From Mycobacterium sp. Aquia_213 (GTDB taxonomy: Bacteria; Actinomycetota; Actinomycetes; Mycobacteriales; Mycobacteriaceae), in the NCBI RefSeq assembly GCF_026625985.1, contig NZ_CP113116.1, positions 3,224,001 through 3,288,000 on the forward strand: a stretch of 64,000 nucleotides of DNA, written 5' to 3'. Shown piece by piece: positions 19,612-28,855 of the stretch; position 1 is the stretch's first letter; each line of letters starts with the position of its first letter. Both the position numbers and the translations under genes were made by a program. The notes under the pieces were generated by a model. That model was given only the letters and a program-made list of their open reading frames with translations, had not been told where the DNA came from and did no database searches.

Positions 19612-20631
19612 ATGACTACCGCATCGACTACATCCGCTGATCCGCTTGGACCAGATTCCCTCACCTGGAAGTACTTTGGCGATCTGCGCACCGGCATGAT
19701 GGGCGTCTGGATCGGGGCGATCCAGAACATGTACCCACAGCTCGGTGCGGGCGTCGAGGAGCATTCGATCCTGCTGCGCGAGCCCCTGCAGCGGGTAGCC
19801 CGGTCGGTGTACCCGATCATGGGCGTGGTCTACGACGGCGAGCGCGCGCCGCTGACCGGTGCGCAGATCAAGCACTACCACGACACCATCAAGGGAATTG
19901 ATGCCGAAGGCCGTCGCTACCACGCGCTGAACCCCGAGACCTTCTACTGGGCGCACGCCACGTTCTTCATGCTCATCGTCAAGGTCGCCGAATACTTCTG
20001 CGGTGGCCTGACCGAGGCCGAGAAACGCCAGCTGTTCGACGAGCACGTGCAGTGGTACCGGATGTACGGCATGAGCATGCGGCCGGTGCCGCAATCCTGG
20101 GAGGAGTTCCAGGAGTACTGGGACCGGGTCTGCCGCGACGAGCTGGAGATCAACCAGGCGACGCTGGACATCTTCCGGATACGCATTCCGAAGCCGAGGT
20201 TCGTGCTGATGCCCACGCCGATCTGGGACCAGATCTTCAAGCCGCTGGTGGCCGGACAGCGCTGGATCGCGGCCGGGCTATTCGAGCCCGCGGTGCGCGA
20301 GAAGGCGGGCATGCGCTGGACGCCGGGCGACGAAATCTTGCTGCGCGTGTTCGGCAAGCTGATCGCACTGGCATTCCTGGCGGTGCCCGACGAAATCCGG
20401 CTGCACCCGCGGGCGCTGGCCGCCTACCGCCGCGCGGAGGGCCGGTCGCCGATGGACGCGCCGCTGGTCGAGGCGCCCGAGTTCATGGCGCCGCCGCGCG
20501 ATCGCCGCGGGCTGCCGATGCATTACTTCCCGCCGCGCAAGTCGTTGATCGAGCGGGCCGGCTCGCTGGTGCACACCACCCTGTCGCTGGCCGGGCTGCG
20601 ACCCGCCGGAAGCCGCCGCAGGGCCGCCTAA
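19612..20631 (+). CDS. Oxygenase MpaB / DUF2236 family protein
   Basis: 339 residues, matching the Rv1645c position and the MpaB (latex-clearing-protein-like) family. Family members bind haem b; the DUF2236 core is seen in the GVEEHSILLREPLQRVARSV segment, and in the HATFFMLIVKVAEYFCG and FDEHVQWYRMYGMSMRPVP stretches with candidate histidine ligands. ATG 19612 was chosen over GTG 19609 because a perfect AGGAGG ends five bases upstream. The C-terminus is arginine-rich (GSRRRAA). Mycobacterial members are numerous and mostly uncharacterised; a substrate is not predictable. The stop overlaps the convergent tsnR stop by four bases. Confidence 0.85.
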   Translation: MTTASTTSADPLGPDSLTWKYFGDLRTGMMGVWIGAIQNMYPQLGAGVEEHSILLREPLQRVARSVYPIMGVVYDGERAPLTGAQIKHYHDTIKGIDAEGRRYHALNPETFYWAHATFFMLIVKVAEYFCGGLTEAEKRQLFDEHVQWYRMYGMSMRPVPQSWEEFQEYWDRVCRDELEINQATLDIFRIRIPKPRFVLMPTPIWDQIFKPLVAGQRWIAAGLFEPAVREKAGMRWTPGDEILLRVFGKLIALAFLAVPDEIRLHPRALAAYRRAEGRSPMDAPLVEAPEFMAPPRDRRGLPMHYFPPRKSLIERAGSLVHTTLSLAGLRPAGSRRRAA

Positions 20632-21419
20632 AAGCCCTGCAGCACACCCAGCGCCTGTGCGCTCTGGTACAGACAGATCGCCGCGGCGGCAGCCACGTTC
20701 AGGCTCTCCGCGCCACCCGACATCGGGATACGCACGCGATGGTCCGCCTGGTCGGTGATCTCTTCGGGCAAGCCGTGCGATTCGGGGCCGAACAGCCACG
20801 CCGTGGGCGTGGCCAGTAGCTCGTCGGCCTCGTCCAGACGCGTCCCGCCATCGACCGTGGTGGCCAGCGCCTGCAGCCCGGCGGCGCGCACGGCGCCCAG
20901 GACCGCGTCGACGTCGGGTTCGGCGATGACCGGAAGCGAGAATATGCTGCCGGCCGACGCGCGCAGGCATTTGCCGTTGTAGGGGTCGACGCTGTGGCCG
21001 GCCAGAATCACCGCCGCGGCGCCCATGGCGTCGGCGAGGCGGATCAGCGTGCCCGCGTTGCCCGGCTCGCCGATCTCGACGGCCACCGCGACCAAGCGCG
21101 GCGAGCCGGCCAGCGCCTGGTGCAGTCCGGTCGCCGGCATATCGCACACCGCCACCAGCCCCGCCGGAGTTACGGTGTCGGACAACGCTTTTGCCGCGCG
21201 GTCGGTGACGACATGCACCGGAGAGTGCTGGGTGGCCAACAATGTGGCGTGCCGCTGCGCGGCCAGTTCGGTGACGAACACCTCGCGGACCAATCCGCGC
21301 GCCGACGCCGCCTCAACCAGGTTTTGGCCTTCGGCCAGGAACTGGTTCGCCCGTCGTCGCACGACATGGCGATGCAATTTGACCGCCGCGGCCACCCGGG
21401 CCGAGCGTTCGGTGAGCAC
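20628..21419 (-). CDS. tsnR: SpoU-family RNA 2'-O-methyltransferase (TsnR-like)
   Basis: 263 residues from GTG 21419 (VLTERSARVAAAVKLHRH), five bases after the rplT stop. An N-terminal L30e-like substrate-binding domain is followed by the knotted SPOUT methyltransferase domain with motif 1 (EIGEPGNAGTLIRLADA), motif 2 (LFGPESHGLP) and motif 3 (IPMSGGAESLNVAAAAAI). It methylates a ribose in rRNA or tRNA; the name TsnR implies 23S rRNA, but the exact nucleotide cannot be read from sequence. Its position behind infC-rpmI-rplT fits a ribosome-related role. The frame is open to 21635 through rplT, which is rejected. Confidence 0.88.
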   Translation of the reverse strand: MLTERSARVAAAVKLHRHVVRRRANQFLAEGQNLVEAASARGLVREVFVTELAAQRHATLLATQHSPVHVVTDRAAKALSDTVTPAGLVAVCDMPATGLHQALAGSPRLVAVAVEIGEPGNAGTLIRLADAMGAAAVILAGHSVDPYNGKCLRASAGSIFSLPVIAEPDVDAVLGAVRAAGLQALATTVDGGTRLDEADELLATPTAWLFGPESHGLPEEITDQADHRVRIPMSGGAESLNVAAAAAICLYQSAQALGVLQGF

Positions 21420-21424
21420 CGGGG

Positions 21425-21814
21425 TTAAGCAGCTTCTCCGGAGGGCGCGTTGACGTCCTTGGGCAGTGCCGCCCGGGCGACATCGACCAGCGCGGTGAAC
21501 GCTGCCGGATCGGTGATCGCAATGTCGGCAAGGTTTTTGCGGTCCACTTCCACGCCGGCGGCCTTGAGACCCTGGATCAGCCGGTTGTAGGTGATGTCGT
21601 TGGCGCGCGCCGCCGCATTGATCCGCGAGATCCACAATTTGCGGAACTCGCCCTTGCGTGCGCGCCGGTCGCGATACGCGTACTGCAACGAATGCAGCTG
21701 CTGCTCTTTGGCTTTGCGGTAGAGCCGAGACCGCTGGCCGCGATAGCCCTTCGAGGCCGTCAGGACGCTGCGCCTCTTCTTGTGGGCGTTGACTGCCCGC
21801 TTCACGCGTGCCAT
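21425..21814 (-). CDS. rplT: 50S ribosomal protein L20
   Basis: 129 residues, strongly basic N-terminus (MARVKRAVNAHKKRR) and the typical RKLWISRINAAAR and YNRLIQGLKAAGVEVDRK segments. Assembly-initiating 50S protein; in Firmicutes and E. coli it also represses this operon by binding leader RNA. ATG 21814. An 89-bp gap separates it from rpmI. Confidence 0.98.
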   Translation of the reverse strand: MARVKRAVNAHKKRRSVLTASKGYRGQRSRLYRKAKEQQLHSLQYAYRDRRARKGEFRKLWISRINAAARANDITYNRLIQGLKAAGVEVDRKNLADIAITDPAAFTALVDVARAALPKDVNAPSGEAA

Positions 21815-21903
21815 GGATGTTCCTACTCTCGTTCAGACGTAAATGGTCGGGGTGCCGGTGCCAGGTCGGTGTATGCCCTGGCCGGCGCTCGGCTTGTCGA
21901 AGG

Positions 21904-22098
21904 TCAGCCGTTCAGCATCGCGTTGACGCGCTTGGTGTCGTTGGCCGCAACTTCGGTACGGCCGTCGAGCCGCCGGGTGCGCTTGCTCGGCTTGTGCTCG
22001 AGCAGGTGTCGACGATTGACTTTCTGGCGGACGATCTTTCCGGTCCCGGTACGCCGGAATCGCTTGGTCGCGCCGCTGTGGGACTTGGCCTTGGGCAT
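21904..22098 (-). CDS. rpmI: 50S ribosomal protein L35
   Basis: 64 residues, very basic, with the family signature MPKAKSHSGATKRFRRTGTG at the N-terminus and RRHLLEHKPSKRTRRL in the middle. ATG 22098, with AGAGGAAAC upstream. Second gene of the infC operon, 51 bp after infC. Confidence 0.98.
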   Translation of the reverse strand: MPKAKSHSGATKRFRRTGTGKIVRQKVNRRHLLEHKPSKRTRRLDGRTEVAANDTKRVNAMLNG

Positions 22099-22149
22099 GT
22101 TTCCTCTAGTTCTGGCTAGTGCTCGCTGTTGCGCTGTTGCGCAGTCAGG

Positions 22150-22758
<609 letters not shown>

Positions 22759-22851
22759 GGGGCCTCCCTTGTTGGGCTTCTGTGGTCGTCTCGCTACGAC
22801 CGATGACTCGGGCCCGTCGGGATTCAGCGGTGGAATCGCCACACCATCAGC

Positions 22852-22875
22852 AAAAAAGCCCTGCAGAAGCAGGGC
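22852..22875 (-). terminator. Intrinsic terminator in infC leader
   Basis: On the minus strand GCCCTGC-ttct-GCAGGGC is followed directly by six T residues: a perfect 7-bp stem with a tetraloop and U-tract. Such canonical terminators are uncommon in mycobacteria. Because it precedes infC rather than ending a gene, it is probably a regulated (attenuator) terminator. Confidence 0.8.
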
Positions 22876-22888
22876 CCATGCCGACCGA

Positions 22889-22906
22889 TCACGGCCTGAA
22901 ACGCAT
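22889..22906 (-). CDS. Possible 5-codon leader peptide before the infC attenuator
   Basis: ATG CGT TTC AGG CCG TGA (MRFRP), with its stop 13 bases before the terminator stem. It has only a weak GCGGACGG upstream as ribosome-binding site. Position suits translation-coupled attenuation, but a frame this short can arise by chance. Confidence 0.2.
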   Translation of the reverse strand: MRFRP

Positions 22907-23213
22907 TCAAGCCGTCCGCGCAATGCGCGAAACAGGCACCTCGCGGTGCCGTGACCGGACCGCTGCGCCTTGAAATATCTCGCGGCTAGCGGTGGGAGTG
23001 GGACTCCACTTAACTGTCCCAGGCCTGAGCCGGGATGGTCGTGGAGGAAAGTCTAGCAGTCATCAGGCGTCTTCCCGCATTTCACCTGTCTGAGATCGCC
23101 GAGGGCAGGCGTCTGGCCCGCGGTCGCGCTTCGCCCGGAACGGATAACTAGTCTCGACGACTATTGGCGCTTCGCCAGGCATTTCACGGGTTAAAGGCTT
23201 ATCCTCGCGGTCT

Positions 23214-26200
23214 GTGACTCTCGCTTCTGCTGCTTCGGGGCCTCGTTCAGGCAGCCGGTCGGGTTCCCGGTACAGGTGGGTGCCGGCGGCCGCCGGCTGG
23301 ACCGTTGGCGTCATCGCCACCCTGTCCTTGGTTGGCAGCGTGTCGCCGCTGATCCGGTGGCTGATCAAGGGCCCGCGGGAGTTCATCAACGACTACCTGT
23401 TCAACTTCCCCGACACCAGCATCGCCTGGTCTTTCGTGCTGGCCCTGCTGGCGGCGGCGCTGACCGCCCGCAAACGCATCGCCTGGTGGGTGCTGCTCGG
23501 CCAGATGGTCCTGGCCGCATTCTGGAACGCCGCCGACATCGCCGCCGGTGACAACACCGCGGCCGAGACGTTCGGCGAGAACCTCGGGTTCGCGATGCAT
23601 ATCGTCGTGATCGTCCTGCTGGTGTTGAGCTACCGGGAGTTCTGGGCCAAGGTCCGCCGGGCCGCGTTGTTCAAAGCGGCCGCCGTCCTTGTCCTCGGGG
23701 ACGTGATCGGAATCCTGTTGTCCTGGGGCCTGGTCGAGCTCTTCCCGGGCTCGCTGGCCCGACAGGATCGACTGGGATACGTGGCCAACCGGGTGGTCGG
23801 GTTCGCCCTCGCCGACCCCGACCTGTTCACCGGCAAGCCGCACGTACTGCTCAATGCGATTTTCGGGTTGTTCGGCGCGCTCGCCCTGATCGCGGCCGCG
23901 ATCGTGCTGTTCCAATCCCAGCGCGCCGACAACGCCCTGACCGGTGAGGACGAGTCGGCGATCCGCGGGCTGCTCGAGCTGTACGGCAAGAACGACTCCC
24001 TGGGCTACTTCGCCACCCGTCGCGACAAGTCGGTGGTGTTCGCCCACACCGGCCGGGCCGCGATCACCTACCGGGTCGAGGTCGGCGTCTGCCTGGCCAG
24101 CGGCGACCCGGTGGGCGACCCGCGGGCCTGGCCGCAGGCCGTCGAGGCGTGGCTGGCGTTGTGCAAGACCTACGGCTGGGCACCCGGCGTCATGGGCGCG
24201 AGTTCCCAAGGGGCCCAGGCTTATCGTGAGCGCGGTCTGAACGCCCTCGAGCTCGGCGACGAGGCCATCCTGCGCACCTCCGATTTCAAGCTGTCCGGCC
24301 CGGACATGCGCGGGGTGCGCCAGGCCGTGACGCGCGCACGCCGGGCCGGGCTGACGGTACGCATTCGGCGGCACCGGGACATCGAGGCCGACGAGATGGC
24401 CGAGACGATCACTCGCGCCAATGCCTGGCGCGATACCCAGTCCGAACGTGGGTTTTCCATGGCGCTGGGGCGCCTGGGTGATCCGGCCGACGGAGAGTGC
24501 CTGCTGGTCGAGGCACTGGATCGCGACTTGCAGGTAGTCGCGATGCTGTCGTTGGTCCCATGGGGAAGCACCGGGGTCTCGCTGGATTTGATGCGCCGCT
24601 CCCCCCAATCTCCCAACGGCACCAATGAATTCATGGTCAGCGAACTCGCCCTGAACGCGGAAGGGATTGGCATCAACCGTGTTTCGCTGAACTTTGCCAT
24701 GTTCCGGTCGGCATTCGAGCAGGGCGCCCAACTCGGCGCCGGGCCCATCGCACGGCTGTGGCGCGGGCTGCTGTTGTTCTTCTCGCGCTGGTGGCAGCTG
24801 GAGACGCTGTACCGCTCCAACATGAAATACCAACCCGAATGGGTGCCGCGCTACGCCTGCTACGAGGACGCCCGGTTGATCCCGCGGGTGGGCGTCGCGT
24901 CGGCCATGGCCGAAGGCTTCCTGGTGTTGCCGTTCAGCCGGCGCGACAAGGTACACACCGGGCACCACTCCGCCGTGCCGGCCAGGCTGGCGGAATCCGG
25001 GTTGCTGCACGAAGACGGATCCACCCCGGACGTCAGCGGCCTCAAACGCGGCGACGAAGTCGATTCCGAGGAGTACCGGCGCCGCCTGCCCGAACAGGTG
25101 CGGGTGCGCTTGACCAAGCTGAGAGCGCTGCAGCGCAACGGAATTGACGCCTACCCGGTGGGGTCTCCGCCCAGTCATACCATCGTGCAAGCCCTGGGCA
25201 CCGACGACCAGGACATCGTTTCGGTGGCAGGCCGGATTCTGCGGATACGCGACTTCGGCGGTGTGCTGTTCGCCGAGTTGCGTGACTGGTCGGGTGAAAT
25301 GCAAGTGCTGCTGGATAATTCACGCCTGGAGTCCGGCCGGACCGCCGATTTCACCGCGGCCATCGATCTCGGTGACCTGGTCGAGATGACCGGGCACATG
25401 GGGTTCAGCAAACGCGGAACCCGCTCGTTGATCGTGAGCGACTGGCGGATGGTCGGAAAGTGCTTGCGGCCGTTGCCCAACAAATGGAATGGGCTGACCG
25501 ACCCGGAAGCGCGAGTGCGCAGCCGCTATGTCGACCTGGCCGTCAATGCCGAGTCACGCAATCTGGTGACGGCCCGCAGCTGCGTGCTGCGCTCGGTCCG
25601 GGAAACGTTGTTCGCCAAGGATTTCATCGAGGTGGAAACCCCGATCCTGCAGCAGATCCACGGCGGAGCCGCCGCCCGCCCATTCGTCACCCACATCAAC
25701 ACCTACGACATGGACCTCTTCTTGCGCATCGCGCCCGAGCTCTACTTGAAGCGGTTGTGCGTCGGTGGCGTGGAGCGGGTGTTCGAACTGGGCCGCGCCT
25801 TCCGCAACGAAGGTGTCGACTTCAGCCACAACCCGGAGTTCACGCTGCTGGAGGCCTACCAGGCGCACGCCGACTACCGGGTGTGGATCGACGGCTGCCG
25901 CGAGCTCATCCAAAACGCCGCCGAAGCCGCCAACGGCACGCAGACCGTGCTACGGCCCCACCCGGACCACGGCTCGGATAGTCAAGCCCGCCTCGAACCG
26001 GTCGACATCTCCGGGGTGTGGCCGGTGAAGACCGTGCATGACGCGGTCTCCGAAGCGCTCGGCGAACGCATCAACCCGAACACGTCGTTGACCGCGCTGC
26101 GCAAGCTGTCCGACCGCGCCCACATTCCCTATCGCGATCACTGGGACGCCGGCGCGGTGGTGCTGGAGCTCTATGAGCACCTGGTCGAGGACCGCACCGA

Positions 26201-26558
26201 GGCGCCGACGTTCTACATCGACTTTCCGACGTCCGTCTCACCGCTGACCCGTCCGCACCGCAGTCAACCCGGCATCGCCGAGCGGTGGGACCTGGTGGCG
26301 TGGGGCGTCGAACTGGGCACCGCCTACAGCGAGCTCACCGACCCGGTGGAACAGCGGCGCCGGCTGCTCGCGCAGTCGCTGCTGGCCGCCGGCGGCGACC
26401 CGGAGGCCATGGAGCTCGACGAAGACTTCCTGCAGGCCATGGAGTACGCGATGCCGCCGACCGGCGGGCTCGGGATGGGAATCGATCGGCTCGTGATGCT
26501 CATAACTGGTCGCAGCATCCGCGAGACACTGCCGTTTCCGCTGGCCAAACCGCATTAG
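23214..26558 (+). CDS. lysX: LysX: membrane phosphatidylglycerol lysyltransferase fused to lysyl-tRNA synthetase
   Basis: 1114 residues. Residues about 20-235 hold roughly six membrane helices. About 240-590 form the cytosolic DUF2156 aminoacyl-PG synthase domain (GALRKSVVFAHTGRAA region and the YRSNMKYQPEWVPRYACYE end). About 655-745 are an OB anticodon-binding fold (ILRIRDFGGVLFAELRDWSGEMQVLL). About 760-1114 form a class II LysRS core with motif 2 (FELGRAFRNEGVDFSHNPEFTLLEAY read in parts) and motif 3 (GLGMGIDRLVML). It attaches lysine to membrane phosphatidylglycerol, protecting against cationic peptides. GTG 23214 has no clear Shine-Dalgarno; a TTATCC -10-like element about 10-15 bases upstream hints at a leaderless message. 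Divergent from infC. Confidence 0.95.
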   Translation: MTLASAASGPRSGSRSGSRYRWVPAAAGWTVGVIATLSLVGSVSPLIRWLIKGPREFINDYLFNFPDTSIAWSFVLALLAAALTARKRIAWWVLLGQMVLAAFWNAADIAAGDNTAAETFGENLGFAMHIVVIVLLVLSYREFWAKVRRAALFKAAAVLVLGDVIGILLSWGLVELFPGSLARQDRLGYVANRVVGFALADPDLFTGKPHVLLNAIFGLFGALALIAAAIVLFQSQRADNALTGEDESAIRGLLELYGKNDSLGYFATRRDKSVVFAHTGRAAITYRVEVGVCLASGDPVGDPRAWPQAVEAWLALCKTYGWAPGVMGASSQGAQAYRERGLNALELGDEAILRTSDFKLSGPDMRGVRQAVTRARRAGLTVRIRRHRDIEADEMAETITRANAWRDTQSERGFSMALGRLGDPADGECLLVEALDRDLQVVAMLSLVPWGSTGVSLDLMRRSPQSPNGTNEFMVSELALNAEGIGINRVSLNFAMFRSAFEQGAQLGAGPIARLWRGLLLFFSRWWQLETLYRSNMKYQPEWVPRYACYEDARLIPRVGVASAMAEGFLVLPFSRRDKVHTGHHSAVPARLAESGLLHEDGSTPDVSGLKRGDEVDSEEYRRRLPEQVRVRLTKLRALQRNGIDAYPVGSPPSHTIVQALGTDDQDIVSVAGRILRIRDFGGVLFAELRDWSGEMQVLLDNSRLESGRTADFTAAIDLGDLVEMTGHMGFSKRGTRSLIVSDWRMVGKCLRPLPNKWNGLTDPEARVRSRYVDLAVNAESRNLVTARSCVLRSVRETLFAKDFIEVETPILQQIHGGAAARPFVTHINTYDMDLFLRIAPELYLKRLCVGGVERVFELGRAFRNEGVDFSHNPEFTLLEAYQAHADYRVWIDGCRELIQNAAEAANGTQTVLRPHPDHGSDSQARLEPVDISGVWPVKTVHDAVSEALGERINPNTSLTALRKLSDRAHIPYRDHWDAGAVVLELYEHLVEDRTEAPTFYIDFPTSVSPLTRPHRSQPGIAERWDLVAWGVELGTAYSELTDPVEQRRRLLAQSLLAAGGDPEAMELDEDFLQAMEYAMPPTGGLGMGIDRLVMLITGRSIRETLPFPLAKPH

Positions 26559-26635
26559 CCGCGGGGCCGGGGCCTCAGCGAGTCCACCGGGAACATCGCG
26601 CAAATATGTTCCGGGACGGTTAACAATCGATCACA

Positions 26636-28129
26636 ATGGTTCGCGTGACACCGCCGGCGCCCGAGGCCACCGCGCAGTTGTTGGCAAGCAGCCATACCTC
26701 GCTGATGAACGGCTGGGTACCGATTACGGTCCAGGTCGTCACCGCGATCGCGCTGGCGCTGGCCGTCGGCTGGCGATCACGCCGCTGGCTGATGATGTGC
26801 CTGCCGCTCGCGGTCGTGATCGGTGGGGCCGCGGCGTACGCCACGCATTGGTACGTCGTCGATCAGGGCCTGTCCGAGGAACCCGCGCCGGCGGCGCTGT
26901 GGCTGTGGACCGCGCTGACGGCCACGGCCGCGGCGGTGTTGTTTCTGGGCTGGCGCGGCGCGCGCGGCTGGCAGCGCAGTGCAGCGTGCGCGTCGGTACC
27001 GCTGTGCCTGTTGTGTGCCACGCTGATGGTCAATCTGTGGGTCGGCTACTTCCCCACCGTGCAGTCCGCGTGGGGCCAGCTCACCTCCGGCCCGCTGCCC
27101 GACCAGACCGATCGGGCCACCGTTACCGCGATGGCGGCCAAGGGAAGTCGGCCGGCGCACGGCAGCGTGGTCCCGGTGGTCATCCCCTCGTCGGCTTCGC
27201 ACTTCAAGCACCGCGGCGAGCTGGTGTACCTGCCGCCCGAATGGTTCGCGTCCAGCCCGCCGCCGGCCCTGCCGACGGTCATGATGATCGGCGGGCAGTT
27301 CAATACCCCCGCGGACTGGACCCGTGCGGGCAATGCGATCAACACGATCGACGACTTCGCCTCCACCCACAACGGCGAGGCCCCGGTGCTGGTGTTCGTC
27401 GACTCCGGCGGGGCCTTTAACAACGACACCGAATGCGTCAACGGCGTGCGCGGCAATGCCGCCGATCACCTGACCAAAGATGTTGTCCCCTATATGGTTT
27501 CGAGTTTCGGCGTCAGCCCGGACCGCGCGAACTGGGGCGTGACGGGGTGGTCCATGGGCGGGACCTGCGCGGTGGACTTGACCGTCATGCACCCGGACCT
27601 GTTCAGCGCGTTCGTCGACGTCGCCGGCGACTTCTTCCCGAACGCCGGCAACAAAGCACAGACCATCAGCCGGCTGTTCGGCGGAAACGCCGACGCCTGG
27701 GCGACATTCGACCCGAGCACCGTCATCAACCGGCACGGCCAGTACCGCGACGTATCCGGTTGGTTCGCGATCTCGTCGGACGACCCGCCCACGTCGCGTC
27801 TCGCGGACACCGCCGCCATGCGGCTGGCCGCGCGCGACGCCGCCGCCAACCCGAGCAACCAGACCGCGGCCGCCTACTCGCTGTGTGCGCTCGGCCGCGC
27901 CAACGGCATCGACTGCGCGGTGCTGCCCCAGCCGGGTAAGCACGACTGGCCCTTCGCCGACCGGGTGTTCGCGGCCGCGCTGCCGTGGTTGGCCGGCCAG
28001 CTGGGCACGCCCGGGGTGCCGAGGGCCCCGCTGCCCGGCACCCCGCTGCCCGGCGCCTCGCCCGCCGACGCGTCTTCGGTCGCGACGGTGGTGGTTCCGG
28101 CCCAGCATTCCAACACCACGCCGAGGTAA
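26636..28129 (+). CDS. Membrane-anchored alpha/beta-hydrolase (esterase D / antigen 85-like fold)
   Basis: 497 residues, in the place of Rv1639c. About four membrane helices occupy residues 20-150 (VQVVTAIALALAV, WLMMCLPLAVVIGG, ALWLWTALTATAAAVLF, SAACASVPLCLLCATLM). The rest is predicted outside the membrane and has an esterase fold: the nucleophile elbow GWSMGG, the MMIGGQFNTPADW oxyanion-type strand, and GKHDWPF as the probable catalytic histidine. The C-terminal 35 residues are Pro/Ala-rich. Probable cell-wall hydrolase or acyltransferase; substrate unknown. It is 77 bp behind lysX on the same strand. ATG 26636 lacks a good Shine-Dalgarno. Confidence 0.8.
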   Translation: MVRVTPPAPEATAQLLASSHTSLMNGWVPITVQVVTAIALALAVGWRSRRWLMMCLPLAVVIGGAAAYATHWYVVDQGLSEEPAPAALWLWTALTATAAAVLFLGWRGARGWQRSAACASVPLCLLCATLMVNLWVGYFPTVQSAWGQLTSGPLPDQTDRATVTAMAAKGSRPAHGSVVPVVIPSSASHFKHRGELVYLPPEWFASSPPPALPTVMMIGGQFNTPADWTRAGNAINTIDDFASTHNGEAPVLVFVDSGGAFNNDTECVNGVRGNAADHLTKDVVPYMVSSFGVSPDRANWGVTGWSMGGTCAVDLTVMHPDLFSAFVDVAGDFFPNAGNKAQTISRLFGGNADAWATFDPSTVINRHGQYRDVSGWFAISSDDPPTSRLADTAAMRLAARDAAANPSNQTAAAYSLCALGRANGIDCAVLPQPGKHDWPFADRVFAAALPWLAGQLGTPGVPRAPLPGTPLPGASPADASSVATVVVPAQHSNTTPR

Positions 28130-28131
28130 CC

Positions 28132-28566
28132 GTGTCCATCGCGCGGCTCCGGCGTGCGCTATTCGCCCGGCACTGCAATCCGTGGAGCGCGTGGACGCGC
28201 TGGGCCAGCACGCCGTTGATCCTGGTGCCGGCCTGGACGCGGCGGCGCAGCCACGCGGTCTGGCTCGCGGTGTGGCTGGCGGCCAACCCGTTCGTCTTTG
28301 GCAAGCCCGGGCAACTGCGCGCCTGGTCGACTCGCGCGATGCTGGGCGAGGAACTGTGGATCACCCGCCGCCCTCGCGACAGGGCCACCGTGGTCAGCGG
28401 GCTGACCTCCGCGACGGCGCTGGCGGCTATCGTGGCCGCGCGCCGCCATTTCTTGCTGCCCGCGGCGATCGCCACCGCGCTGCAAATGTCGCTCACCCTG
28501 GTCTATTGGGAGCAAATGGTGCGCTATCTCGAGCGTGAGCGGCAGGACGCAGCCCCGCGGCAGTAG
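28132..28566 (+). CDS. Small membrane-associated protein, DUF6653-like
   Basis: 144 residues from GTG 28132, two bases after the esterase stop, so coupled to it. The HCNPWSAWTRWAS N-terminus, hydrophobic stretch (HAVWLAVWLAANPFVFG) and the TRAMLGEELWI motif resemble the family I know as DUF6653. A second hydrophobic segment lies at ATALAAIVAARRHFLLPAAIATAL. No enzymatic motif is seen. The gene pairing with the esterase suggests a shared envelope role, which is inference. Confidence 0.7.
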   Translation: MSIARLRRALFARHCNPWSAWTRWASTPLILVPAWTRRRSHAVWLAVWLAANPFVFGKPGQLRAWSTRAMLGEELWITRRPRDRATVVSGLTSATALAAIVAARRHFLLPAAIATALQMSLTLVYWEQMVRYLERERQDAAPRQ

Positions 28567-28576
28567 CGTGGCAACC

Positions 28577-28825
28577 ATGCCCGACGAACCAGCAAACCCC
28601 GGCACCGCCCCACCCGATCCCGGGTACGACAGCGCGGGTGTACCGACCTTCGATTCGGTGCGTGAGAAAATCGAAACCCGTTACGCGACGTCTTTGGGCG
28701 ACGCGGAACTCGACGCCGAATCCCCGGAGGGCCGCTCCGTCGACGAGCAATACGACGAGCGCCAGCGCGCCGCGGCCGAACGGTTGGCGCAGATCCGAGA
28801 GTCGATGCGCGGGGACGAGGGTTAG
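28577..28825 (+). CDS. Small acidic hypothetical protein
   Basis: 82 residues from ATG 28577. The first 30 are Pro/Asp/Gly-rich and disordered-looking; the remainder is a charged helix (REKIETRY, DEQYDERQRAAAERLAQIRESMRGDEG). No known domain is recognised. It may correspond to the small gene annotated between uvrA and Rv1639c in M. tuberculosis (Rv1638A), a guess from position and size. It follows the DUF6653-like gene by 10 bp. Confidence 0.65.
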   Translation: MPDEPANPGTAPPDPGYDSAGVPTFDSVREKIETRYATSLGDAELDAESPEGRSVDEQYDERQRAAAERLAQIRESMRGDEG

Positions 28826-28855
28826 GGCGATTGGCTTAACGCCGGGGGGATATCG

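Larger units (their letters stand above)
22759..23060 (-). promoter_or_regulatory. Structured infC operon leader (attenuator region)
   Basis: About 300 bases upstream of infC have no gene but much structure. On the minus strand they hold, in order: a possible -10 TAGACT (23050-23055), a bulged hairpin (22992-23009, arms GTGGAGT and ACT-C-CCAC), a perfect hairpin GGCACC-gcga-GGTGCC (22935-22950), a 5-codon reading frame (22889-22906, MRFRP), and an intrinsic terminator (22852-22875) 94 bases before the start codon. The arrangement suggests transcription attenuation. Confidence 0.6.

Noticed and set aside
22759..22923. N-terminal extension of IF-3 in frame
   Set aside because: It would read through a perfect intrinsic terminator and start without a Shine-Dalgarno. 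The strong AAGGGAGG sits at the ATC instead.
23247..25304. 685-residue minus-strand frame
   Set aside because: Antisense shadow of lysX, which has complete domain motifs.
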